From: Paenibacillus lycopersici
Lineage (GTDB): Bacteria > Bacillota > Bacilli > Paenibacillales > Paenibacillaceae
DNA length: 64,000 nucleotides
Direction: 5' to 3'
Assembly (NCBI RefSeq): GCF_010119935.1
Contig: NZ_CP048209.1
Span: 726,001 to 790,000, forward strand
Made by a program: the position numbers and the translations under genes. Shown one piece after another: positions 42,686 through 51,976 of the stretch (the stretch's first letter is position 1; each line of letters opens with the position of its first letter). The notes under the pieces are model-generated. The model saw only the letters and a list, made by a program, of their open reading frames with translations. It was not told the origin of the DNA and did not search any database.

Positions 42686-44467
42686 GTGTCTAGGCTGTTC
42701 ATCCTGAAACGATTGGCTTCCTTATCGATATTGCCCAAGCTTGTCCTCACCTTTTTGCTTACGCTCACCCCGCTCTACATCATTGGCTGGCGCATGAACG
42801 AGATCGGCTCCAGCCGTGTGCAGAAAGAAATTACCGATTCGCTCGTATCCCGATCATCGCTCTATATGAATATGCTGGAGTTCGACCTCGACGGCGTCAT
42901 CAGGCAGCTGCAGGAATTCGTCAACGACGACGATCTGCTGAAGCTGACGTCCTCTTCGGAAGTCATGTCCGAAATCGAGAAAATGCAATCGCAGCTCAGG
43001 CTGAAGAGCCGGCTCGATTTATTGAAGAAGTCCAGTAAATTCGCCGAAGATGCAATCGCTTTCATTCCGGAGATGGATCGCACCGTGTCCGCCAATAACA
43101 ACATTATCGGCGATTTCGACAAAGCCCAGTTCGAAGCGCTGACGAAATCGACGAACCGGTTCGAGGCGCCGTTCCTCGTCTGGCATGATCGGATTTTCAT
43201 CAGCCTTCCATACCCCGACCCGGCGGTCGCCGGCAATCAGAAGCCGGTCTTCCTGCTGACGGTGGAAATTTCCCGCAGCAAGCTGGAGGCGGCGCTGCAG
43301 GAATTTACGAACGAAGGCGGGCGGACGGCGTTGGTCGGCAACAAGCAGCCCTTCATCATTACGAACGGCGCGACGGCGGTCGACGAAGAGCTCGTGCACG
43401 ATTTTCAACGGGTAGGCGCATACGGGAAGGAGGAGAAGCTGCAGTCCGTCGATTGGAAAGGCAGTCCGTACCTGCTTGTCTACAACTACTCCGACAAGCT
43501 GGATATGAGCCTCCTGATGTACGTGCCCGAAGCGAAAGCCAACGCGTCGCTGCAGGTGTACCGGACCTGGTTCTACGTCCTGTCCGCGGTCTCCGTCGTG
43601 CTGGTGCTGCTGTTCTCCTACAGCATCTACCTGATCATCCATATGCCGCTCAAGCGGCTCGTCCGTTCCTTCCGGCGCATCGAGCAGGGACAGTTCAACC
43701 TGGAGGTCCATTACCCGCTGCAAGATGAATTCGGCTATTTGTACGGACAGTTCAACGGCATGGTGCGGCGCTTGGACGTGCTGGTGCATGAGGTGTACGA
43801 ACAGCAATACCGGGCGCGTCTCGCCGAGCTGAGACATTTGCAGTCGCAGATCAACCCGCATTTTCTGTATAACAGCTATTTCATCCTGTACCGGATGGCG
43901 AAGCAGCGGGATCACGACAACGTCATTTACTTCACGAAGCATCTCGGCGAGTACTTCCAGTACATTACGCGCGACGGTTCCGACGAGGTGCCGCTTGCCA
44001 GCGAAATCCATCATGCCCGCACCTATGCGGAAATCCAGTCCATCCGGTTCTCCGAGCGAATCGAGGTGGCGTTCGAGGAGGTGCCCGAGGGCATCCGGGA
44101 ATTCCCCGTTCCGCGGCTGATCGTGCAGCCGATTATCGAGAACGCTTACAATCACGGCCTCGAGAACAAACGGCGGGGCGGCTTGATCTCGGTCGGCTTC
44201 CGCGCCAGGGAGAGCGCCATCGATATCGTCATCGAAGATAACGGCGACGACATGAACGCGGACAAGCTGCGCATGCTGCAGGCGGGCCTGCTCGACAAAG
44301 CCGAGCCCAGCGAGCATACGGGGCTGCTGAACGTGCACCGGCGGATCATTATCCGTTACGGCGGGGGCGGACTGAAGCTGGACCTCGGAACGGAAGGCGG
44401 GCTTCGGGTGACGATTACGATTCCGAGAGAGGAAGGGAACGGAGATGCACCGCTTATTGATCGTTGA
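42686..44467 (+). CDS. Sensor histidine kinase, YesM type, importer 3
   Basis: 593 residues. N-terminal membrane helix (PKLVLTFLLTLTPLYIIGW), extracytoplasmic sensor of about 260 residues, second helix (FYVLSAVSVVLVLLFSYSIYL), HAMP, phospho-His motif QSQINPHFLYNSYFILYRM, N box IIENAYNHGLENK. The GTG start at 42686 lacks a convincing ribosome site, so the true start may differ by a few codons. Overlaps the regulator gene by 23 bp. It heads the importer 3 cluster, unlike cluster 2 where the pair lies last. Confidence 0.92.
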   Translation: MSRLFILKRLASLSILPKLVLTFLLTLTPLYIIGWRMNEIGSSRVQKEITDSLVSRSSLYMNMLEFDLDGVIRQLQEFVNDDDLLKLTSSSEVMSEIEKMQSQLRLKSRLDLLKKSSKFAEDAIAFIPEMDRTVSANNNIIGDFDKAQFEALTKSTNRFEAPFLVWHDRIFISLPYPDPAVAGNQKPVFLLTVEISRSKLEAALQEFTNEGGRTALVGNKQPFIITNGATAVDEELVHDFQRVGAYGKEEKLQSVDWKGSPYLLVYNYSDKLDMSLLMYVPEAKANASLQVYRTWFYVLSAVSVVLVLLFSYSIYLIIHMPLKRLVRSFRRIEQGQFNLEVHYPLQDEFGYLYGQFNGMVRRLDVLVHEVYEQQYRARLAELRHLQSQINPHFLYNSYFILYRMAKQRDHDNVIYFTKHLGEYFQYITRDGSDEVPLASEIHHARTYAEIQSIRFSERIEVAFEEVPEGIREFPVPRLIVQPIIENAYNHGLENKRRGGLISVGFRARESAIDIVIEDNGDDMNADKLRMLQAGLLDKAEPSEHTGLLNVHRRIIIRYGGGGLKLDLGTEGGLRVTITIPREEGNGDAPLIDR

Positions 44468-46049
44468 CGACGAACGGTTCACCGTAGACGGGCTTTACGA
44501 GATGATCGAGGAAATCGAGGATTTGGAGCTCGACTTGTATCGCGCTTACTCCCCGGAGGAGGCGCTGGAATGGCTGGCCCGGACCAAAATCGACATCGTG
44601 CTCAGCGACGTCCGCATGCCCGGCATGACGGGCTTGGAGCTGCAGAAGCGGATCGTGGCGCAGTGGCCGCGGTGCAAAATCATTTTTCTCACCGGCATCC
44701 ATCAGCTCGAAACCGCGCAGCATGCCATGCGCTCCGGTTCGATCGATTATATTCTCAAGACCGAAGGCGACGAGGCCATCGAGCGCAGCATTCGCAAGGC
44801 GGTCGCCGCGCTGGAGGCGGAATCGGCGAGCGAGAGCTTCCTGCTGCAGGCGCGGATGCGCGTGAGCGAGGCGATGCCCCTGCTTCACCGCGACTGGCTG
44901 CAGTCGCTGCTGGAGCTGCAGTCGCCTCCGGTCACGGACGAGAAGCTGGCCGAGCTGCAAATTCCGCTGCGCAGCGGGGCGTTCGTCATTCCGCTCATCG
45001 GGCGGATCGAATGGCCGGAGACGGAGAGCTGCGGGGAGCGGGCGCTCATGTACGCGGTGCAGAACATCGCGGCCGAATATTACGCGTCGCTCGCCTTTTT
45101 CTCGGTCAGCCTGGACATGCGTCATTTCGTATGTCTGGCGCAGCCGTCCAGTGAAGCCGGCGGCGAGGGCTGGCAGCAGGCGCTTAACTTCGTGCAGGGA
45201 ACGATGGCTTCCGTCCAGCAGACATGCGAGCGGCTGCTGAAGCTGAACGTGTCGCTCGTCTGCTGTACGCAGCAGGTGGACTGGACAGCGCTTCCGGGCG
45301 TCTACGAAAGCATGAAGAAGCAGCTCGTGATCGGCCTCGGCGCCCGCAACCGGATGCTGCTGCTGTGGCATCCCGGCGAAGACGGGGAACGGCCGGCGGA
45401 GGTGCCGCCGCTGCCGCCGCTGCGGGTGTTGAACGCGAATTTGGAGCGGCTGCTGGAGGAAGGCACCGAGACGGAATTCGAGGAAGCCGTGCGGCAATAT
45501 ACGTCGCTGCCCGCACGCTACGCCGACTTCGCCATCGTCTATTACGGCATCGCCAGCCTGCTGCTCAGCCAGTTGACGCAGGGCCAGAGCGAGCCGGGGG
45601 ATGAGGATATCGACGCGATCGACGCCCTCATGAACCTGACCGCCCACCAGAGCAGGGAGGCGGCGCTGCAGCACCTGCTGCGCACCGCGTCCGGCATCTA
45701 TATCAAGCGGAAATCGATGCAGACGGAACGCACCCATCAGCTCATCGCGAAGCTGCACCAGCATATCCGGGCCCATCTGGGCGGCGATCTGTCGCTGACG
45801 CGGCTGTCCGAGATCGCGTATTTGAACCCGGCCTATCTCTCCGTGCTGTACAAGCAGCAGACGGGCGTGAACGTGTCGGAATACATCGCGGAGGCCCGGC
45901 TGGAGAAGGCGAAGGAGCTGCTCGCGACGACGCCGCTCAAGATCCACGAGATCGCCGAGCAGGTCGGCTTCGAATCGGCGGGCTACTTCAACCGCTTCTT
46001 CAAGAAACGGCTGCACGTGACGCCGCAGGAATTCAGAGCCCGGGAATAG
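44445..46049 (+). CDS. AraC-family two-component response regulator (YesN type), importer 3
   Basis: 534 residues. Receiver MHRLLIVDDERFTVDGL with phospho-Asp in IDIVLSDVRMPGMTGLEL near residue 54; here the usual LLKP segment reads YILKTEGD, a variant. A long linker follows, then the AraC domain with IAYLNPAYLSVLYKQQTGV and VGFESAGYFNRFFKKRLHV. GAACGGAG lies just before the ATG. The stop codon sits in the loop of a terminator hairpin. Predicted activator of the downstream lplA-like operon. Confidence 0.94.
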   Translation: MHRLLIVDDERFTVDGLYEMIEEIEDLELDLYRAYSPEEALEWLARTKIDIVLSDVRMPGMTGLELQKRIVAQWPRCKIIFLTGIHQLETAQHAMRSGSIDYILKTEGDEAIERSIRKAVAALEAESASESFLLQARMRVSEAMPLLHRDWLQSLLELQSPPVTDEKLAELQIPLRSGAFVIPLIGRIEWPETESCGERALMYAVQNIAAEYYASLAFFSVSLDMRHFVCLAQPSSEAGGEGWQQALNFVQGTMASVQQTCERLLKLNVSLVCCTQQVDWTALPGVYESMKKQLVIGLGARNRMLLLWHPGEDGERPAEVPPLPPLRVLNANLERLLEEGTETEFEEAVRQYTSLPARYADFAIVYYGIASLLLSQLTQGQSEPGDEDIDAIDALMNLTAHQSREAALQHLLRTASGIYIKRKSMQTERTHQLIAKLHQHIRAHLGGDLSLTRLSEIAYLNPAYLSVLYKQQTGVNVSEYIAEARLEKAKELLATTPLKIHEIAEQVGFESAGYFNRFFKKRLHVTPQEFRARE

Positions 46050-46065
46050 CCCGGGCTATATTTTT
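46037..46065 (+). terminator. Terminator overlapping the regulator stop codon
   Basis: AGCCCGGG (46037-46044) pairs with CCCGGGCT (46050-46057). The loop AATAG contains the TAG stop, and ATATTTTTCT follows. Confidence 0.8.
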
Positions 46066-46108
46066 CTATACAGGAGAGAAGAAATCTAAAGATTGTTCCA
46101 TAGAGCTT

Positions 46109-46122
46109 GGTAAGCGCTTCCT
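46109..46122 (+). promoter_or_regulatory. Candidate cre (CcpA) site upstream of binding protein 3
   Basis: GGTAAGCGCTTCCT matches 13 of 14 positions of the cre consensus TGWAARCGYTWNCW, with the palindromic core AAGCGCTT. It lies 52 bp upstream of the binding protein start, where CcpA would repress transcription in glucose. Confidence 0.6.
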
Positions 46123-46173
46123 TTTATACTGAGGGGGTAAGGAAGATTGCTACAAATAGGGGAGGATTCAAGC

Positions 46174-47934
46174 ATGCGAAAGACTGTAAAGTGGACGGCG
46201 GCGACCGCGATGGCATCTTTGCTCATTCTGGCGACGGCTTGCGGTTCGAACAACAGCGATAACGGTAATGCATCCAACACCAAGAGCAATTCGACTTCGG
46301 GCACGACAAACACGGCCGACACGACGAATACCGCGAATACGACGGACACGACCGACACCGCGGCCAACGCGCCGGCGGAGGGGGACCCGTACCTCGGCAA
46401 ATACGATCCGCCGATCACGCTGACGAGCGTGCGGATCATCAACGACACGTTCAAGTTCATGGAAGGCCAGACGATCGACAACAACATGTGGACGAAGGCG
46501 CTCGAGGATAAGCTCGGCATCAAAATCAAATATGACTGGGTCGTCAGCGGCGACCAACCCGGAGGCCAAGGCGAGCAGAAGATGAACGTCTCCATCGCGT
46601 CGGGCGATCTGCCGGAAGTCATCCCGGTCAACGCGAAGCAGCTGCAGCAGCTGCAGGACGCGGGCGAGCTGGAGGATTTGACGGCGGCGTACGACAAATA
46701 CGCTTCCCCGTTCCTGAAGGAAATTCTGAATCAGGACGGTCCGTCGGCGCTCGCATCCGCCACGTTCGGCGGCAAGCTGATGGCGATTCCGAACACGGGC
46801 TCTTCCATGGACGGCGCGGCGATGATCTGGATCCGCACCGACTGGCTGCAGAAGCTCGGCCTCGAGCCGCCGAAGACGATGGACGACGTCTTGAAAATTT
46901 CGGACGCGTTCACGAACCAGGATCCGGACGGCAACGGCAAGAAAGACACGTACGGCATCGCGATGAACAAGGACTTGTACGGCGGCTTCGCCGATATTAC
47001 CGGCCTCATGAACGGTTTCCATGCCTATCCGAAGCAATGGATCAAGGATGCCGGCGGCAATCTCGTGTACGGCAGCATACAGCCGGAGATGAAGCAGGCG
47101 CTCGGCGCGCTGCAGGAGCTGTACAAGAAAGGCCAGATCGACAAGGAATTCGGCGTCAAGGACGGCGGCAAGGAAGCGGAATTGACGTCCTCGGATAAAA
47201 TCGGCATGGAATTCGGCCAGATGTGGAACCCGCTGTTCCCGCTCGTGGATAACAAGAAGAACAATCCGAACGCCCAATGGCAGTCGTATGCGCTCGTCTC
47301 GAACGACGATCAGCCGGTCACGCCGCAGGTCGGCTTCTCGACGGGACAGTATTACGCCGTGAAGAAGGGCGCAGCGCATCCGGAGGCGGTCATCAAAGCG
47401 ATGAACCTGTTCGTCGAAACCGGCTGGGGCGAGACGACGACGCCGGAGAACTATGCGGCGTACTTCACGAGCGAAGGCTTCGAGAAGTTCAAAATGATGC
47501 CGTTCCAAGCATGGCCGGCGCGCAAAAACCTGGACATCTACCTCCATGTGACGGCCGTGATGGACAGCAAGGATACGACGCAGCTGAACGCCGAGGAGAA
47601 GGACAATTACAGCAAAATCGCCTCGTTCCTCGACGGCACGAGCAAAGATCCGCTCAACTGGGCGTATGAACGGATTTTCGCGAAGGAAGGCTCGTTCAAG
47701 GTCATCGACAACTACGTAAGCAACAACCTGCTGAAGATGACGGAATTCTACGGCGCGCCGACCCCGGCGATGGTCGAGAAGGATTCCACCCTGCAGAAGC
47801 GCGAGATCGAGACGTTCACGAAGATCATCATGGGCGACTCGCTCGACAACTTCGACAAATTCGTTACCGAATGGAAGAAGCTCGGCGGCGATCAAATTAC
47901 GCAGGAAGTCAACGATTGGGCCAAAAACAAGTAA
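46174..47934 (+). CDS. Extracellular solute-binding lipoprotein, LplA type, importer 3
   Basis: 586 residues. The signal peptide (KWTAATAMASLLILATAC) has its lipobox Cys near residue 23. A low-complexity Asn/Thr/Asp linker (TNTADTTNTANTTDTTDTA) links it to a large family 1 binding domain (NNMWTKALEDKLGIKIKY, GDLPEVIPVNAKQLQQL, MDGAAMIWIRTDWLQKLGL), characteristic of LplA-like polysaccharide or oligosaccharide receptors. The ATG at 46174 follows GGGGAGGA by eight bases; an upstream in-frame TTG is rejected. Probably the first gene of an operon with two permeases. Confidence 0.95.
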   Translation: MRKTVKWTAATAMASLLILATACGSNNSDNGNASNTKSNSTSGTTNTADTTNTANTTDTTDTAANAPAEGDPYLGKYDPPITLTSVRIINDTFKFMEGQTIDNNMWTKALEDKLGIKIKYDWVVSGDQPGGQGEQKMNVSIASGDLPEVIPVNAKQLQQLQDAGELEDLTAAYDKYASPFLKEILNQDGPSALASATFGGKLMAIPNTGSSMDGAAMIWIRTDWLQKLGLEPPKTMDDVLKISDAFTNQDPDGNGKKDTYGIAMNKDLYGGFADITGLMNGFHAYPKQWIKDAGGNLVYGSIQPEMKQALGALQELYKKGQIDKEFGVKDGGKEAELTSSDKIGMEFGQMWNPLFPLVDNKKNNPNAQWQSYALVSNDDQPVTPQVGFSTGQYYAVKKGAAHPEAVIKAMNLFVETGWGETTTPENYAAYFTSEGFEKFKMMPFQAWPARKNLDIYLHVTAVMDSKDTTQLNAEEKDNYSKIASFLDGTSKDPLNWAYERIFAKEGSFKVIDNYVSNNLLKMTEFYGAPTPAMVEKDSTLQKREIETFTKIIMGDSLDNFDKFVTEWKKLGGDQITQEVNDWAKNK

Positions 47935-47957
47935 CGCACGGACAACGTTCGGCGGCG

Positions 47958-47976
47958 GGGGAAGCGAACCTTCCCC
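47958..47976 (+). terminator. Attenuating hairpin between binding protein 3 and LplB
   Basis: GGGGAAG (47958-47964) with CTTCCCC (47970-47976), loop CGAAC, followed by TGCTTTGCC. A weak terminator in the position where importer operons reduce permease levels. Confidence 0.45.
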
Positions 47977-48019
47977 TGCTTTGCCGTTCGACTGAAGCGG
48001 AGCAGGGAGGAACAACGCC

Positions 48020-48919
48020 ATGTCATGGAAAAAAAGGAGCGAGCGGCTCCCGCTGCACCTGATGATTTTGCCGGGGCTCATTCTGATTCTCATCTATTGT
48101 TACGGTCCGATGTTCGGGCTGGTCATCGCCTTCGAGAAATTCGTGCCGGCGAAAGGGATCTTCCATTCCAAATGGGCGGGCCTCGATAACTTCCGCTATG
48201 TGCTGGATATGCCGGAATCCAAGGAGATCATCTTCAATACCGTCATCATCGCGATCATGAAAATCGTCGTCGGGCTGGTCGCGCCGATCGTGACGGCGCT
48301 GCTGCTGAACGAAGTGCGCAAGGAAGCGTTCAAGCGGGGCATTCAGACGGTCATTTATTTGCCCCATTTTCTGTCGTGGATCATTCTCGGCGGCATTCTG
48401 ATCGATATTCTCTCGCCGACGAACGGCATCGTCAATCAGGTGCTGGGCTGGTTCGGCATTCAGCCGATTTATTTTCTCGGGGATAACCGCTGGTTCAGGT
48501 ACGTGCTCGTCGTGACGGATACGTGGAAAGAATTCGGGTTCAATACGATCGTCTATTTGGCGGCGCTCACCAGCATCAATCCGACGCTGTACGAGGCGGC
48601 GATCATGGATGGCGCGGGACGCTGGAAGCAGACGCTGCATGTGACGCTGCCAGGCATGATGCCGATCATCATCCTGCTGACGACGCTCAGTCTTGGAAAC
48701 GTATTAAACGCCGGGTTCGACCAGGTGTTTAATTTATATAGCCCGCAGGTGTACGAGACAGGGGACATCATCGACACGTTCGTCTACCGCATCGGTCTGG
48801 TCGACGCGCAGTTCGGCGTCGCGACGGCGGTCGGGGTGTTCAAGTCGGTCGTCTCGCTGATCTTCATCTCCGTGTCGTATTATTTGGCGTACCGGCTCGC
48901 TAGGTACCGCATTTTCTAG
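48020..48919 (+). CDS. Carbohydrate ABC permease, LplB type, importer 3
   Basis: 299 residues, six membrane segments from LMILPGLILILIYCYGPMFG onward. The LplB-typical SKWAGLDNFRYVLDMPE, LLLNEVRKEAFKRGIQTVIY and the EAA loop LYEAAIMDGAGRWKQTL near residue 195 are present. AGGGAGGA precedes the ATG by about seven bases. It pairs with the LplC-type permease 17 bp downstream. Confidence 0.95.
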   Translation: MSWKKRSERLPLHLMILPGLILILIYCYGPMFGLVIAFEKFVPAKGIFHSKWAGLDNFRYVLDMPESKEIIFNTVIIAIMKIVVGLVAPIVTALLLNEVRKEAFKRGIQTVIYLPHFLSWIILGGILIDILSPTNGIVNQVLGWFGIQPIYFLGDNRWFRYVLVVTDTWKEFGFNTIVYLAALTSINPTLYEAAIMDGAGRWKQTLHVTLPGMMPIIILLTTLSLGNVLNAGFDQVFNLYSPQVYETGDIIDTFVYRIGLVDAQFGVATAVGVFKSVVSLIFISVSYYLAYRLARYRIF

Positions 48920-48936
48920 AGGAAGGAGCGATCGGA

Positions 48937-49821
48937 ATGCTGGAGCATTATACATTTAGCCGCAGGCTGTTTCTGGGGTTCAACTATGTCTTCCTGGCCT
49001 GCCTCGGGATCATCTGCATCCTGCCGATCATCCACGTGCTGGCGCTGTCCTTCAGCTCGAGCAATGCCGCGCAGGCGGGCTACGTCAAATTATGGCCGGT
49101 GCAATTCACGCTGAGCTCGTACGATTTCGTCACGCATAAGGCGGCGTTCTGGAAATCCATCGTCGTGACGCTGAAGCGGGTCGTCGTCGGCGTGCCGGTC
49201 AACATGCTGCTGACGGTGCTCGTCGCTTACCCGCTCGCGAAGGAAGTCGCCAAGTTTCCGATGCGCACGTTCTATGCCTGGTTGTTCGTCGTCACCATTC
49301 TGTTCGGAGGCGGGCTCATCCCGCTCTACATGACGGTGAAATATACCGGCATCATGGACAGTCTCTGGGCGATGATCCTGCCGGGCGCCGTGCCGGTGTT
49401 CAACGTCATCCTGCTGCTGAACTTCTTCCGCGGCTTGCCGAAGGAGCTGGAGGAAGCGGCGTTCATGGACGGCGCCGGCCACTGGACGACCTTGTGGCGG
49501 ATCTTCCTGCCGCTGTCGCTGCCGGCGCTCGCGACGATCACGCTGTTCGCGACGGTAGGCCACTGGAACTCATGGTTCGACGGCATCATCTACATGAACT
49601 CGCCGAACCATTATCCGCTGCAGAGCTATCTGCAGACCGTCGTCATCAACCGCGACTTGACGCTCATGTCCTCCTCGGACATGAAGTCGCTGACGGAAGT
49701 CAATGACCGCACCGCCAAGGCGGCGCAAATCTTCCTCGGCGCGCTGCCGATCCTGGTAGTCTATCCGTTCCTGCAGCGCTTCTTTATGAAGGGGATCGTG
49801 CTTGGGAGCGTAAAGGAGTAG
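48937..49821 (+). CDS. Carbohydrate ABC permease, LplC type, importer 3
   Basis: 294 residues with six membrane segments. Characteristic pieces are YVFLACLGIICILPIIHVLA, TILFGGGLIPLYMTVKYTGI and the EAA loop ELEEAAFMDGAGHWTTLW near residue 175. It forms the import channel with LplB. GGAAGGAG lies nine bases before the ATG. Last gene of the operon; a terminator follows at 49838. Confidence 0.95.
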   Translation: MLEHYTFSRRLFLGFNYVFLACLGIICILPIIHVLALSFSSSNAAQAGYVKLWPVQFTLSSYDFVTHKAAFWKSIVVTLKRVVVGVPVNMLLTVLVAYPLAKEVAKFPMRTFYAWLFVVTILFGGGLIPLYMTVKYTGIMDSLWAMILPGAVPVFNVILLLNFFRGLPKELEEAAFMDGAGHWTTLWRIFLPLSLPALATITLFATVGHWNSWFDGIIYMNSPNHYPLQSYLQTVVINRDLTLMSSSDMKSLTEVNDRTAKAAQIFLGALPILVVYPFLQRFFMKGIVLGSVKE

Positions 49822-49837
49822 GTTAGTTAGTCGATAT

Positions 49838-49870
49838 ATCCCCGCGCATGAGCGATGCGCGGGGATGTTT
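49838..49870 (+). terminator. Terminator of importer 3 operon
   Basis: A 12-bp stem ATCCCCGCGCAT (49838-49849) with ATGCGCGGGGAT (49855-49866), then GTTT. Confidence 0.75.
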
Positions 49871-50144
49871 GCAATTTGCTCGGGGTAGGGGAAGCGAGCG
49901 GGGGATGCGGGTCCTTCGGGGAAACGATGCGGTTGCGAAGTCGCTGAGCGGGAGGACGCCGAGCGGAGGGGATTATGCCGGGCGCGGCGCGGCTGATGAG
50001 ACGACTCCGCAGCGCAATCCGCTCCTTCCTCTATGTCCGGCACCATGCGCAGCTCCCCGCGCGAGGTGCGACGGTACGTGACGGATATCAACCTCATGCA
50101 CGCAGCTCTTCCTTGTGCTCGCCTCAATAATGGAGGCTCTAGTA

Positions 50145-50222
50145 AAAGCGACGGACACACGATCCGTTATTTATTCTAAATCGGCGGTTTTTAACCCCCT
50201 TCCGGACTCAGGATACGCTATT
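50145..50222. repeat. Fragment related to the internal motif of the MITE-like element
   Basis: CGGACACACGATCCGTTA (about 50149-50166) differs at one position from a segment of MITE copy B, followed by a T-rich stretch and CGGACTCAGGATACG. No terminal repeats are seen, so it is a solo fragment. The remaining 49870-50390 shows no convincing gene. Confidence 0.45.
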
Positions 50223-50328
50223 GACTCCCAAAGGCACCGAATGCTCGTCTGTCTGCCTCAATAGCTATGATGAACGTATGATGAACGTAAACAAAAAACA
50301 GCCCTCCGTATTAGCTACACATCGTAGG

Positions 50329-50856
50329 TTAAAATGGAATGTAGGTAAACAACCATTTCAGAGCTACAGAGCTAAAGGAGAAGCTGTCACTATGCAGTAT
50401 AACCAAAATACGTTGGTTTAGATGTGTCCAAAGAAAAAATTTCCGTTGCCTTCGCAGAAGCGGGGCGGGAGGCGTCGCGACTATTACGGGAAGCATTCCC
50501 CATAGGCCAGCCGCGCCGTCAAGCGATAACAGACACTGCCGCAGGCACAAGTCCTTGAATCTGCGTACGTCCAAATCGCGGGCATGCGGTCCGTACCCTT
50601 GAATCTCGATCCCGCCTTTCGCTCCGGCCGGCATGTAGGCCAAATCCAAGTAACGGTACCCATTGCCGAAATCGCGCACTTCCCACTCCAGGTGCAGGTC
50701 GTGGAAATGCCCGACGGCGGGGAACCAGACGCGCCGCAGAAACTCGATCGTTCCATGGCCAAGCCCTTTCTCCAGCCGCTCAAGTCTAAGGGGATTGTGT
50801 TCGCGCGCAATTTCACCTTCCATCCATGTCTCCAATTGTTCATCGAATCGTCCCAA
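50329..50856 (-). pseudogene. Nuclease-like gene truncated at its 3' end by IS110 remnant
   Basis: The frame starts at a TTG (50856) seven bases after GGGAGGAGG: LGRFDEQLETWMEGEIAREH. It contains YRYLDLAYMPAGAKGGIEIQ and GYGPHARDLDVRRFKDLCLR, resembling PD-(D/E)xK-fold proteins in Paenibacillus (acidic residue in YLDLAY, Glu in IEI). After LLSLDG (about 50520) the frame enters the antisense of the IS110 remnant, and its last 60 or so residues are foreign. The original C-terminus is lost. The family call is tentative; the truncation is well supported. Confidence 0.5.
50392..50480 (+). pseudogene. Remnant of an IS110-family transposase N-terminus
   Basis: An ATG at 50392 after AAAGGAG reads MQYNQNTLV then stops. 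One base over, the frame reads KYVGLDVSKEKISVAFAEAG, the typical IS110/IS1111 DEDD-transposase start (GLDVSK carries the first catalytic Asp). Only about 25 codons survive before the homology ends. One frameshift and a 3' truncation make it dead. Confidence 0.65.
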
Positions 50857-50875
50857 TCGTTATCCTCCTCCCGCG

Positions 50876-50945
50876 CAAAAAACAAAACGCCGCCCCAGGC
50901 AGTGCTCCCGGTAACGTACCGGGGCATTGCCTGAAAGCGGCGTGT
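50876..50945 (-). terminator. Terminator after the TagO/MraY-type gene
   Basis: On the minus strand a long branched stem (ACGCCGC ... GCGGCGT, with inner CAGGCAATGC and GCACTGCCTG) is followed by TTTGTTTTTTG. It lies about 70 bp after the stop codon. Confidence 0.8.
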
Positions 50946-51010
50946 TCTTCACGACCTAGATAACAATAGTATAGTGCGTGCCGAGACAGCTTCAACAAGC
51001 ACTCCGCACC

Positions 51011-51976
51011 TCAAACCTGCAGCAGCAGCAATATGATCGACGACAAGCTCAGGCATCCGCTGATCAAGCACAGGAACGCCACGGCCTGCTTCGGACTGAG
51101 GCCCGCGCGCAGCAGGCGGTAATGCGCCTGGCTGGCATCGGCTTGATAGATCGGCTTGCCCCCGCGCAGACGCTTCGCGACGACGAACAGATTGTCGAAG
51201 ATCGGCACGCCGAGCGCCAGAATCGGGATGAAGAGCGACAGCACCGTCGCCTGCTTGAACGCCCCGTCGAGCGCGATGACCGCGAGGATGAACCCGAGGA
51301 ACGTCGCCCCCGCATCGCCCATGAACACCTGTGCCGGCGGTTTGTTGTACCGCAGGTACGCGACCGTGACCCCTGCCAGCGTGATGGCCATCATCGCGGA
51401 CTCGGATTGGCCTTTGGCTAAGGCGACCACGAACAGCGTAACGGCGGAAATCGCCGACAGTCCTCCTGCAAGCCCGTCCATGCCGTCGGAGAAGTTGATG
51501 ACCGTGGTCACGCCGAAGATCCACAGAATCGTCAGCACGAACTGCAGCCATTCCGGCAGATTCACGAATCCCCCGCTGATCGGATTATAGAAGCCGCTGA
51601 ACGTGATGCCCGCGGCATAGACGACGACCGCGGCGGAGATTTGCACCAGGAACTTCGGCAGCGCCGGGAAGTCCTTCCCGCGCGTCTTGTACCAGTCGTC
51701 GACCGTCCCGATCGCGAGCAGCAGTAGCGACCCCAGGATTATGGCCCCCGTCTGCAGCGTGAACCCGCGAACCGCGAACAGATACGTGACGATGAAACCG
51801 GCGAAAATCGCATAGCTGGCCGTCAGCGGAATCGGCTTGCGATGGATTTTGCGTTCGACGTCCTGCTGGGGCTTGTCCACGAAATCCAGGCGGAAAGCGA
51901 GCTTGCCGAGCGGCGGGATGGCGAGATACACGATCAGGAAAGACACGATGAATGCGATGGCGTACGAAATGATCAT
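51011..51976 (-). CDS. tagO: Undecaprenyl-phosphate sugar-1-phosphate transferase (TagO/WecA/MraY family)
   Basis: 321 residues, about ten membrane helices. Family motifs: ERKIHRKPIPLTASYAIF, the DD pair GTVDDWYKTRG (about residues 92-102), NFSDGMDGLAGGLSAI and GDAGATFLGF. These enzymes move a sugar phosphate (usually GlcNAc-1-P) from UDP-sugar to undecaprenyl phosphate at the inner face of the membrane, starting wall teichoic acid or polysaccharide synthesis. The usual PRxGGxAI segment is replaced by LTASYAIF, a variation. The ATG at 51976 is chosen, with GGAG three bases upstream; an in-frame TTG at 52036 is also possible. Confidence 0.88.
   Translation of the reverse strand: MIISYAIAFIVSFLIVYLAIPPLGKLAFRLDFVDKPQQDVERKIHRKPIPLTASYAIFAGFIVTYLFAVRGFTLQTGAIILGSLLLLAIGTVDDWYKTRGKDFPALPKFLVQISAAVVVYAAGITFSGFYNPISGGFVNLPEWLQFVLTILWIFGVTTVINFSDGMDGLAGGLSAISAVTLFVVALAKGQSESAMMAITLAGVTVAYLRYNKPPAQVFMGDAGATFLGFILAVIALDGAFKQATVLSLFIPILALGVPIFDNLFVVAKRLRGGKPIYQADASQAHYRLLRAGLSPKQAVAFLCLISGCLSLSSIILLLLQV

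Noticed and set aside
50221..50421. 66-residue frame ending in the IS110 remnant
   Set aside because: Its last nine codons are the frameshifted transposase start; the upstream part has no ribosome site and no conserved features.
50484..50927. 147-residue minus-strand frame overlapping the truncated nuclease-like gene
   Set aside because: Cys/Arg/Trp-rich product in the wrong frame; the other frame has a ribosome site and plausible protein sequence.
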